A stretch of DNA of 6,974 nt from NCBI GenBank assembly GCA_002291875.1, contig DBAV01000272.1, forward strand, positions 1-6,974, given 5' to 3'. A model generated the notes under the pieces. That model was not told where the DNA came from. It searched no databases and saw only the letters and a list, made by a program, of their open reading frames with translations. Shown one piece after another: positions 1-6,139 of this stretch. The position numbers and the translations under genes were made by a program. Each line of letters begins with the position of its first letter. Position 1 is the first letter of the stretch. Source of the DNA: Hyphomonadaceae bacterium UBA1001. Its GTDB lineage: Bacteria; Pseudomonadota; Alphaproteobacteria; Caulobacterales; Aquidulcibacteraceae.

Positions 1-694
1 GCACGTCATTGCCGCCGCCGCCCGCCAGCGTGTCGTCGAAGCGGCCCATGCCGATGATGTCGTCGAAGGCCGAGCCCGTGATCCCCTCGATCGAGGAGAA
101 TTCGCGATCGCCGCGCGCATCCCCGGTCGCATTGCCGAGGTCTGCAAAGAACACATACACCCCTGTGGGCGCAGTCTGATAGCTGACGGTGTCAAAGCCG
201 TCATTGCCGAAGAAGGTGTCCGCCCCGCCCTCGCCGAACAGCAGGTCGTCCCCGCCGCCACCGGCCAGCAGGTTGTCCCCGTCATCCATGCCCAGCACGT
301 CGGCAAAGTTCGAGCCGATGATGCCCTCGATCGAGATCAGGCTGTCGCCGCGCGCATCGCCCGTCCACGACCCCGCATCGCCGATGAAGACATAGACCCC
401 CGCGCCGGCAGTGGCATAGCTGACGGTGTCAAAGCCCGCCCCGCCGATCAGCGTGTCCCCGCCACCCTGGCCGAACAGCAGGTCATCGCCCGCCCCGCCG
501 TCAATGACATTGTTGCCGCCATCCATCCCCAGAATGTCGTTGAACGCCGAGCCGACAAGCCCCTCGATCGAAAAGAACAGGTCGCCGCGCGCATCGCCCG
601 TCCATGCCCCGCCATCGCCAAGGAAGACATAGACGCCCGCACCGGACGTCGCATAGCTGGCGGAATCCACGCCGGCGCCGCCGATCAGCGTGTC
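1..694 (-). repeat. Tandem 237-bp (79-residue) repeats inside the RTX protease, three units seen
   Basis: Three in-frame units run 694-458, 457-221 and 220 to the left edge (the last short by 18 bp). The spacing of the DTLIGG/DTFFGN starts is exactly 237 bp. Each unit has the order D-T-(L/F), GxD, SY, then GVYVF, TGDARGD, SIEG, GSxFxD, GM and a further RTX-like GGxGxD stretch ending in (D/N)(D/V)LLFG or similar. Units 1 and 2 share 56 of 79 residues by eye; unit 3 is more diverged. They look like RTX nonapeptides alternating with an inserted strand module. More units may follow beyond the window. Confidence 0.93.
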
Positions 695-2827
695 CGCGCC
701 GGCCCCGCCGATCAGGACGTCATTGCCACCATTGCCTTCCAGCGTGTCGGTGCCGGCATTGCCGGTCAGCACGTTGGCGACCTCATTGCCGATCAGCCGG
801 TCATTGCCCAGCCCGCCAATGGCGTTCTCGATGACCACGCCGCGCGCGATCGAGACATTGTGGATCGCCGCGCCGCCGACGCCGTTGGGCCCGACGCTGG
901 AGAAGGCTTCCTGGCGCAGGTCGATCAGACCGTTCTGGGTATAGAGCGAGAAGTCCAGCGTGTCCGTGCCACCGCCATCCCACACCGCGAACACCGCCCC
1001 CGACTGGGCATTCGCCAGCGTGGTCTCGATCCGGTTCGAGTTCGAGTTGAAGCCATAGACGGTGTCACCCGTCCGCGTGGTCATGTTCGCCCCGTACAGG
1101 CGCTGGATCGCGGCGATGTCGTGCATCTGCGGCAGCGACGCGAAGGCCGGCAGCGACCCGCCCGTGTTCACCGAGCCGAAATAGCTCATGGTTGTGAACA
1201 TGCGCGAGTCGTTGAAATACTCGGCATTGGCGGCCCAGGTGAAGTTCACACCTTCTTGGGCGTTGTAATTGCCCGGGTGGCGCAGGCCCAGCGCATGGCC
1301 GATCTCGTGCAGGATGACCTGCGGGCCATAGTCCCCGATCACCGGATTGGCGTTGTAGACCAGCGACACGTTCAGCCAGACATCGCCCTGGAAGCTGCCG
1401 TCCGAGCGGTTGGGCGTGTTGCCCGGCAGATAGGCGAAGGCCGCCGCACCCGCCGCGCCGGTGGTGTAATTGCCGAACAGGATGGTGGCATTGTTCGAGA
1501 ACGCGGCATCGCCGGTGGTGCCGGTGCCCACGCGCACGAAGGTGATGCCCGCGACGTCGGCCCAGTATTGCAGCGCGCGCTCGGTGGCGAGGATTTGCTG
1601 CTCGTTGAACCGCACGAAGCCCTGGGTGTCGTCGGGCATGGTCGTCGGCGCCTCCGAGCGGAAGGCGTAGGTGATGGTGATGGCGGTGCCGAAATTGGGC
1701 GCCCAGCTGAGCGAGCCATTGGTGATCTGGATCGCCGCCTGGTCCCACGAAAAGCCCGGCTTGCCCGAATTGTTCACCAGCGGGGTGGGGGTGGACAGCC
1801 CCTGCTGGAGGGTGCGCGCGGACAGGCTGTAGTCGCCGACATCGTTCACGCCAAAGCCGCGCGCCGAGATGAAGAAGGTGCCCGTCGACTGGGCGGTGAA
1901 CACCAGCTGCGAGTTCAGGCCGATCCCGCCATCGTCATCTTCGGCGATGATCGCGCCCGTGCTGTCCCGCAGTTCGACGAAGGCGTCGTTCAGCCGCCCG
2001 CTGGCGCCGGTGCGCCCTTCGAGGCTGAAGATGTAACGCTGGCCGGCCACCAGATCGATGCGGAAGACGTCGATGTCGGCCTGCCCGCCGACCGCCGCGT
2101 CGATGGTGCTGGTGACCACCGGCCCGTCGACCACCAGGCGCGCCTGGGTGTCGAGCCCGTCGGGGATGGGATCGTTGAGGAATTGCGGCTGCTCGAGGTC
2201 GATCTTGGGCAGGGTGAGCTGGCCGCCCTCCTTGGGGCCGGAGAGCACATCGTCAGGCGCAATCCGGCAGCCCGTGCACGCGCAGCCCCACGCCGCAAAG
2301 CCCGACGTGTCGTCGCCGGCCGCCTGCGGGCCGATGTGGCCGCCCGGCAGGATCTGATCGGTGCCCGCGGCTATGAAGCCCGACAGCGGCGCGGTCCCGG
2401 CGGGCGCACCGGTGGCGCCCCCCTGGCCAAGGCCAAGATCCGCCCACAGCCCGAACAGCGAGTCCATGCGCCCCTCGAGCAGGTCGCGCACCTGCGCCTC
2501 GGCCGAGCGCGAGTGCCCCGCCTCGCGCAGGGCGGGCGACACCGCGAGGTCGAACACGTCGGACGCCAGGTCGAACATCCGCCCGGTGGTCCAGGGCAGG
2601 GGCTGGTCAGTCTGCAAGGGCTGGGGTTCGATGCCGGCCACGTCGGGATCCGGCGTCACGGGCGGCATCACGGTGTCGAAGGCAAAGCGCGCGCCGTCGT
2701 CCAGACCGGCCCAGCGCCAGGCCGTGTCCATTCCGTCCTCGGCCCCGAGCGTGGCATACTCGGTCGGGCGCTCGAACCGGCTCATCCAGTTCCAAGAGCC
2801 ATCAAGGGCCGAAAACCAAAGACGCAT
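1..2827 (-). CDS. Secreted RTX metalloprotease, serralysin-like (peptidase M10B), C-terminus cut by window edge
   Basis: An uninterrupted minus-strand frame gives 942 residues and is still open at the left edge. The zinc site is HEIGHALGLRHP (H507, E508, H511, H517), matching HExxHxxGxxH, followed by a Met-turn MSY (M547, Y549); these define serralysin-type metzincins. Order: residues 1-230 unfamiliar, with Cys182, Cys184 and Cys187; about 245-338 a PPC-like beta-sandwich domain; about 380-580 catalytic; 580-670 an M10 C-terminal-like linker; 671-724 RTX nonapeptides; 712 onward 79-residue tandem units. Family knowledge: serralysins are zinc endopeptidases exported by type I secretion through an uncleaved C-terminal signal, and calcium folds the RTX part outside the cell. 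No N-terminal signal peptide is seen, which agrees. The ATG at 2827 has AGGAG (2835-2839) 7 nt upstream. Substrate unknown. The end of the gene and any transporter lie beyond the window. Confidence 0.95.
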   Translation of the reverse strand, partial: MRLWFSALDGSWNWMSRFERPTEYATLGAEDGMDTAWRWAGLDDGARFAFDTVMPPVTPDPDVAGIEPQPLQTDQPLPWTTGRMFDLASDVFDLAVSPALREAGHSRSAEAQVRDLLEGRMDSLFGLWADLGLGQGGATGAPAGTAPLSGFIAAGTDQILPGGHIGPQAAGDDTSGFAAWGCACTGCRIAPDDVLSGPKEGGQLTLPKIDLEQPQFLNDPIPDGLDTQARLVVDGPVVTSTIDAAVGGQADIDVFRIDLVAGQRYIFSLEGRTGASGRLNDAFVELRDSTGAIIAEDDDGGIGLNSQLVFTAQSTGTFFISARGFGVNDVGDYSLSARTLQQGLSTPTPLVNNSGKPGFSWDQAAIQITNGSLSWAPNFGTAITITYAFRSEAPTTMPDDTQGFVRFNEQQILATERALQYWADVAGITFVRVGTGTTGDAAFSNNATILFGNYTTGAAGAAAFAYLPGNTPNRSDGSFQGDVWLNVSLVYNANPVIGDYGPQVILHEIGHALGLRHPGNYNAQEGVNFTWAANAEYFNDSRMFTTMSYFGSVNTGGSLPAFASLPQMHDIAAIQRLYGANMTTRTGDTVYGFNSNSNRIETTLANAQSGAVFAVWDGGGTDTLDFSLYTQNGLIDLRQEAFSSVGPNGVGGAAIHNVSIARGVVIENAIGGLGNDRLIGNEVANVLTGNAGTDTLEGNGGNDVLIGGAGADTLIGGAGVDSASYATSGAGVYVFLGDGGAWTGDARGDLFFSIEGLVGSAFNDILGMDGGNNVIDGGAGDDLLFGQGGGDTLIGGAGFDTVSYATAGAGVYVFIGDAGSWTGDARGDSLISIEGIIGSNFADVLGMDDGDNLLAGGGGDDLLFGEGGADTFFGNDGFDTVSYQTAPTGVYVFFADLGNATGDARGDREFSSIEGITGSAFDDIIGMGRFDDTLAGGGGNDV
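656..817 (-). repeat. RTX nonapeptide block (six consecutive glycine/aspartate repeats)
   Basis: Residues 671-724 of the protease read as six successive nine-residue units beginning GGLGNDRLI, GNEVANVLT, GNAGTDTLE, GNGGNDVLI, GGAGADTLI and GGAGVDSAS. Several match the GGxGxDxUx consensus of calcium-binding beta-roll repeats; the second is degenerate. In the family such repeats bind calcium outside the cell and drive folding after type I export. The last two units overlap the beginning of the 79-residue tandem repeat array. Confidence 0.9.
1814..2095 (-). other. PPC-like (bacterial pre-peptidase C-terminal) domain within the protease
   Basis: Residues about 245-338 show the usual PPC pattern: DIDVFRIDLVAGQRYIFSLEG, then DAFVELRDSTG, AEDDDGG, a strand around LVFTAQSTGTFFISARG and a closing GDYSLSA. 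PPC domains are beta-sandwich modules often found at the C-terminus of secreted peptidases. Here it precedes the catalytic domain. Its role could be substrate or surface binding, or pro-region-like; the sequence does not decide this. Confidence 0.75.
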
Positions 2828-2834
2828 GCCTGCA

Positions 2835-2839
2835 CTCCT
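2835..2839 (-). promoter_or_regulatory. Shine-Dalgarno AGGAG of the protease gene
   Basis: Read on the minus strand, AGGAG sits 7 nt before the ATG at 2827. This is the best-placed ribosome site near the gene and fixes the start. Confidence 0.8.
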
Positions 2840-2890
2840 GCTGCAACGACCCCGCGTGCGCTGCCCGGTCTTCCGGCGTCAGACCCAATG

Positions 2891-2919
2891 ATTGTGTCGA
2901 AATCCCCGACGGGCCGCAA
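2891..2919 (-). promoter_or_regulatory. Candidate promoter of the protease gene (TTGCGG-N17-CACAAT)
   Basis: On the minus strand TTGCGG (2919-2914) and CACAAT (2896-2891) are separated by 17 nt, which would start transcription near 2884 and give a leader of roughly 57 nt. A better -35 hexamer, TTGACA, lies at 2932-2927, but no acceptable -10 lies 16-18 nt beyond it (TCGGGG at 17). The 188-bp gap must hold the promoter unless the gene is read through from the gene upstream; which hexamers are used is a guess. Confidence 0.3.
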
Positions 2920-2934
2920 TCGCATCTGTCAAAA

Positions 2935-2946
2935 TCGTGATCACGA
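2935..2946. promoter_or_regulatory. Perfect 12-bp palindrome, possible operator upstream of the protease
   Basis: TCGTGATCACGA is exactly self-complementary. It lies in the 188-bp gap between the unknown-protein gene and the protease, 2 nt upstream of TTGACA and about 57 nt upstream of the transcription start implied by the candidate promoter. A dimeric regulator could bind here. No matching regulator is in the window, and the half-site is too short to name a family. Confidence 0.35.
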
Positions 2947-2987
2947 GCACACCCGCCGCAGCGGTCCGGTCATGGCCGCAGCGCGGA

Positions 2988-3006
2988 CTGCGACAGCGCG
3001 TCGCAG
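2988..3006 (-). terminator. Hairpin after the unknown-protein gene, possible terminator
   Basis: CTGCGAC and GTCGCAG form a perfect 7-bp stem around a 5-nt loop, beginning 9 nt after the TGA stop at 3018-3016. No run of U follows on the minus strand, so it is not a classical intrinsic terminator; it may be a 3' end stabiliser or work with Rho. Confidence 0.35.
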
Positions 3007-3015
3007 GCCATGCAC

Positions 3016-4650
3016 TCAGGCGGCGCGCGCCTTGGCACCCTCGAGCAGGCCCAGCAGGACAGGGCGCAACTGTGGTTGCGCGCCAAGGTCGTCGCGCACT
3101 TCGGGATGACGCATCAGACTTTCCGCGGCCGTCAGCGCCATGGCGGCACATCGGCCCGGCGGCAGCGCCCGTTCGGCAGCCAGGCGCAAAAGGGCCGTGG
3201 CCTTGGCCAGCAGCCGCCCCTCGCGGGCCAGCACCGCCTCGACCACGTTCTCGCTGGACAGCACCAGCAGGCCGCGTTCCTCGACGCGCGCCAGGATGCG
3301 CTCGCGCTCGCGCTCGGCAATCGCCGAGGCGGCCACCGAATCCGACACCTGTCCCAGTGCGCGCAGGCGTTCCAGCACGGGCTGGGTGCGGTCCATGACG
3401 TCGCGCTCGAAAGCCGGGGTGGCCAGCGTGCCATGCAACAGCCCCGTGATCCTGTGGATCGGACCGGGTCCGTCCACGACCACGGCGATCGCCGCGAGCC
3501 GCACGGCCCGGCCCAGGGGCGCGTGCAGACGCGACAGTTCGGCAATGCAGTCGTCCGACAGCAGCCGCTGGGCCCGCTGGCTGATTGCCTCATCGACATT
3601 CTCGAGCGGACGGTCATCGATGCGGGCAGCGCGCAGTGTGGTCGCCAGCCGGTCGAGCGCGGCGAACTCGCGCACCAGACAGTCCGGTGACTGGCGCGCC
3701 ATCGTGCGCATCTCGGCCAGCACGCGCGTGGCCAGTGCACGTCGCATCTGCACCATCGAGGCATCTGCGAACAATGGCGCAAGCGGCAAGGGGCTGCCCG
3801 CTGCCGCCGCAGGGTCCAGCAGGGCGGCCAGATGGTTCACGATCCCGGTCGGCGGCGCGTCGGGCACCAGGTCCTCGGTGCCGGCGACCATGATGGTCTC
3901 GGCCAGCCAGGCGTCGATCTCTGAGCGCACACGCGCCGCTTCCGGGCCTTCGGGCGGAAGCTGGGCCAGCCAGCCGGCCGCGACCGCGATCCGCGGCGCG
4001 TGGCCGCGCAGCGCCGAAAAACCGTTGGCCAGCGCCACCGCCGTGCCCAGGCGCGTGCGCTGGCGCAAAGCGACCTTCACGGCGTCCTCGGGGCGGCCCA
4101 GGTCGCGGCTCTCCTTGCGCAGCTTCTCGGCCGCCATCGACACCAGCTTGAGCAGGTGGCGCAGCGTGGCGTGCACATCCCCCCCATTGGTCGAGGTCGC
4201 GGCCGCCACCTTCTGGAGGGCGCCCTGGAAATCCCCGGCGGAGGCCTCGAGCAGGTCGAACAGGTCGATGCGGTGCACCAGCTCCCATGGTGTCACGCGC
4301 ATGCGCCGCAGCCAGTTCTCGAGTACGCGCGCAATGGTGCGCCGGGCGTGGGGCGAGAACAGGTCGTCGGGGCCCATGCAGGGCGGCGCATCGACCTCGA
4401 CGCGGTTGCGGACAGGCAGTTCGGGGTCGGCAGGGCCCCAGTTCTTGATCATCAGCGAGGAGAAGCTGCCGTCGGCACCGTCGCGGGTTTCCTTGGTGAC
4501 GCGCACGCACAGGGTGGGGTTGCGGGCATGGGCGGTGCGCGCCTCCTCCAGCGCGGTCTCGCGATCCCCGAACGCGCCCAGCAACTCCCACTCCGCCCGC
4601 GGCGAGCGGCGGCGGAAAACCTCGAAATGGACGGGGGTGGAACCAGACAT
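3016..4650 (-). CDS. Hypothetical protein, 544 residues: small N-terminal alpha/beta domain plus long helical region
   Basis: I do not recognise a named function. Residues about 6-72 (from VHFEVFRRR through FSSLMIKNWG) look like a small alpha/beta domain with a strand-helix-strand pattern. From about residue 94 to the end the sequence is Ala/Leu/Arg-rich and almost wholly helical, with heptad-like stretches around 160-230 and 420-495. There is no signal peptide, no clear membrane segment and no nucleotide-binding or catalytic motif, so it is probably cytosolic. It resembles in outline alphaproteobacterial proteins annotated only as hypothetical; this is from memory and not verified. The ATG at 4650 is chosen because the N-terminal domain begins there; it has no good Shine-Dalgarno. 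The frame stays open to a GTG at 4788, but that added stretch is Arg/Pro-rich and looks non-coding. It is separated from its neighbours by 271 bp upstream and 188 bp downstream. Confidence 0.85.
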   Translation of the reverse strand: MSGSTPVHFEVFRRRSPRAEWELLGAFGDRETALEEARTAHARNPTLCVRVTKETRDGADGSFSSLMIKNWGPADPELPVRNRVEVDAPPCMGPDDLFSPHARRTIARVLENWLRRMRVTPWELVHRIDLFDLLEASAGDFQGALQKVAAATSTNGGDVHATLRHLLKLVSMAAEKLRKESRDLGRPEDAVKVALRQRTRLGTAVALANGFSALRGHAPRIAVAAGWLAQLPPEGPEAARVRSEIDAWLAETIMVAGTEDLVPDAPPTGIVNHLAALLDPAAAAGSPLPLAPLFADASMVQMRRALATRVLAEMRTMARQSPDCLVREFAALDRLATTLRAARIDDRPLENVDEAISQRAQRLLSDDCIAELSRLHAPLGRAVRLAAIAVVVDGPGPIHRITGLLHGTLATPAFERDVMDRTQPVLERLRALGQVSDSVAASAIAERERERILARVEERGLLVLSSENVVEAVLAREGRLLAKATALLRLAAERALPPGRCAAMALTAAESLMRHPEVRDDLGAQPQLRPVLLGLLEGAKARAA

Positions 4651-4921
4651 CGCGTCATTGTGACACGGGGGTGGTTTCGGACCGGTGAAGGCCGCGCGGC
4701 GGCGCACACGGACGGAAAGGATGCAGTCGCGGGCGGCCCTTGTCCTCACCGGCGGGCGGCGACGGAGGCCTCTTGCGTCGCCTTGCACACACCGGGTCTA
4801 GCCTCTCGGGACCGAAGCCGCTTCGGGGACGGCACTTGGCGCCGCCCGCAAGGGCTGCGGCCACTCATCGACCCGTCGGTGGATCACGGACGCGGAGGCG
4901 CGTCCGTCCCGCGACACGCCC
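4651..4921. other. 271-bp gap between the FAD oxidoreductase and the unknown-protein gene
   Basis: No gene is supported here. It contains the hairpin after the FAD gene (4886-4907) and a second perfect 6-bp inverted repeat CCGAAG-CCG-CTTCGG (4812-4826). It should also hold the promoter of the unknown-protein gene. On the minus strand CTAGAC near 4797-4802 is the most -10-like short motif, but I found no convincing -35 at the right distance, so no promoter is called. Confidence 0.5.
4886..4907 (-). terminator. Strong hairpin after the FAD oxidoreductase gene, possible terminator
   Basis: ACGGACGCG and CGCGTCCGT form a perfect 9-bp GC-rich stem around a 4-nt loop, 14 nt after the TGA stop at 4924-4922. 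The sequence following on the minus strand (GATCCACC) has no U tract, so the hairpin is a likely transcript 3' end element but not a textbook intrinsic terminator. Confidence 0.45.
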
Positions 4922-6109
4922 TCAGGGTGACGCCCGATGGTTGACGCTTTCTGAATCGGCGGCGCGCGATGCAGTGGCGTCGACCGGATCGCGAGGCAGC
5001 GCGTGTGCCGAGGATCCCTCGCCGGTCAGCGCCGCGCGCGCGCGGGCACGATGATGGAAGAACAGTTCGCGTGCGGCGCGGGCCGACAGCCCGACCCGCA
5101 GGCCAGCCTCGATCAGCAGGTTGGGCGGGGCCAGGTCCAGCAGCCAGCGCGCAATCAGGCGGGTGCCGAATTTGGGAAGATGCGGTGCCAGCGCGGTCGC
5201 CGGCTCGGGGCCCAGACCACGCAGGTGCGCGCCCAGCGCCTCGCCCGCCAGGCGCCCGACCAGCAAGGACAGGTGGATGCCGCCGGCCGTGTGCGGTGAC
5301 ACCATTCCGGCCGCGTCCCCGATCAGGGTCACCCCCGGCGCATGCCAGCGGCGCACCATGCCCCCGCAGGGGATCAGGCCCGCCCGACGCTCGATTTCCT
5401 CGCTGCCGCGAATGCCGAACAGGGTTTCGGCCTCGGCCAGGAAGGGGTCGATCTCGGGCTTGCGGTTGTTCGAAACCGCCAGGCCCAGCTGGGTAAAGCC
5501 CGGGGCGGCGCAGGCCCATGCGATATAGCCCGGCGCCACCCGCGAATCGGCCAGCACGTGCAGCCAGTCCGGGTCCAGCGTGCCGCGGCCGCGGTATTCG
5601 CGTTCGATCCCCTTGAGGAAGCGGGTGTTCAGCCCCAGCCGGAACATCTCCGCGACGTGCGACCGTGCACCGTCCGCCCCGATCAGGTGACGCGCGCGCA
5701 CCCGCTCGCCCCCGGCGCGCACCTCGATGCCGTCCTCGGCGCGCCCGGCATCGGCGACGCGCGCAGCGGTGCGCACGATCGCCCCGGCCGCGCGTGCCAT
5801 GTCGGCCATCCAGCGTAGCAGCGCCTCGGTGTCTGTGGTGCGGAAGGCATAGTCCCCGCCCTCCAGCGTCACCGCCCGGCGCGAGGGGCCATACAGGCGC
5901 ACCCCGCGCATCGCGCGGACCAGCGCGCCGGGCGGGCGCAGTTCGTCATGCGCCTCGGCGGTCAGGATGCCCGTGGTGTGCAGGCGCGTGCCGATTTCGG
6001 GCTTGGCCTCGAGCACCAGCGTCGAGAGCCCCGCGCCCGCGGCAGCCCGCGCGCAGGCCAGGCCCGCAAATCCGCCGCCCGCGATCACCACGTCAAAACG
6101 TTCGCTCAT
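4922..6109 (-). CDS. FAD-dependent oxidoreductase, geranylgeranyl reductase/UbiH-like superfamily
   Basis: The 395-residue protein opens with a Rossmann FAD-binding fingerprint, VVIAGGGFAGLACA, with the ribose-binding acidic residue at E34 (LVLE). A GADGARS motif (about 144-150) and an IGDAAGMVSPHTAGG motif (263-277) match the DG and GD motifs of the p-hydroxybenzoate-hydroxylase-like flavoprotein superfamily, which includes geranylgeranyl reductases, lycopene cyclases and UbiH-type monooxygenases. Length fits. Substrate cannot be assigned. Residues 345-395 form a charged, Ala/Arg-rich tail that is probably disordered. It is probably cytosolic or membrane-associated. The ATG at 6109 has AAGGAG (6118-6123) 8 nt upstream. 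The VOC gene ends 30 bp before it, so the two are likely co-transcribed. A prenyl-lipid or quinone-ring role is possible but only inference. Confidence 0.9.
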   Translation of the reverse strand: MSERFDVVIAGGGFAGLACARAAAGAGLSTLVLEAKPEIGTRLHTTGILTAEAHDELRPPGALVRAMRGVRLYGPSRRAVTLEGGDYAFRTTDTEALLRWMADMARAAGAIVRTAARVADAGRAEDGIEVRAGGERVRARHLIGADGARSHVAEMFRLGLNTRFLKGIEREYRGRGTLDPDWLHVLADSRVAPGYIAWACAAPGFTQLGLAVSNNRKPEIDPFLAEAETLFGIRGSEEIERRAGLIPCGGMVRRWHAPGVTLIGDAAGMVSPHTAGGIHLSLLVGRLAGEALGAHLRGLGPEPATALAPHLPKFGTRLIARWLLDLAPPNLLIEAGLRVGLSARAARELFFHHRARARAALTGEGSSAHALPRDPVDATASRAADSESVNHRASP

Positions 6110-6117
6110 GCCCCCCG

Positions 6118-6123
6118 CTCCTT
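6118..6123 (-). promoter_or_regulatory. Shine-Dalgarno AAGGAG of the FAD oxidoreductase
   Basis: On the minus strand AAGGAG lies 8 nt before the ATG at 6109, inside the 30-bp gap after the VOC gene. It supports that start and independent translation within the operon. Confidence 0.8.
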
Positions 6124-6139
6124 CACGCCATCCCCCCGC

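Noticed and set aside
1..694. Tandem repeats as a CRISPR array
   Set aside because: The 237-bp units are contiguous, in frame, protein-coding and diverged; there is no short conserved repeat alternating with unique spacers.
1..694. RGD (including RGDS in the second unit) as an integrin-type adhesion motif
   Set aside because: The RGD is part of a TGDARGD segment that aligns with a common GDAxGD turn in RTX-associated repeats. Its repetition follows from the repeat, and nothing else suggests binding to animal cells.
189..944. Several similar Pro/Ser-rich plus-strand frames
   Set aside because: They resemble each other only because they are antisense to the 237-bp tandem repeats of the protease gene.
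860..3109. A 749-codon open frame on the plus strand
   Set aside because: It lies antisense to the protease, whose frame carries recognisable domains, catalytic residues and a ribosome site. The plus-strand product is Arg/Gly/Ala-rich with no family features, as expected of a high-GC shadow frame, and it runs on past the protease start into the gap.
3140..4663. A 507-codon plus-strand frame opposite the unknown-protein gene
   Set aside because: Its product is extremely Ser/Arg/Ala-rich and featureless. The minus-strand frame has the more natural protein composition and a plausible N-terminal domain.
4812..4826. CCGAAG-CCG-CTTCGG inverted repeat as a terminator
   Set aside because: It is nearly 100 nt past the FAD stop codon, lacks a U tract, has only a 3-nt loop, and a stronger hairpin lies much nearer the stop.
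4000..4944. A 314-codon plus-strand frame spanning the 271-bp gap
   Set aside because: It is antisense to the unknown-protein gene for most of its length, Arg/Gly/His-rich, has no motif, and overlaps the end of the FAD gene.
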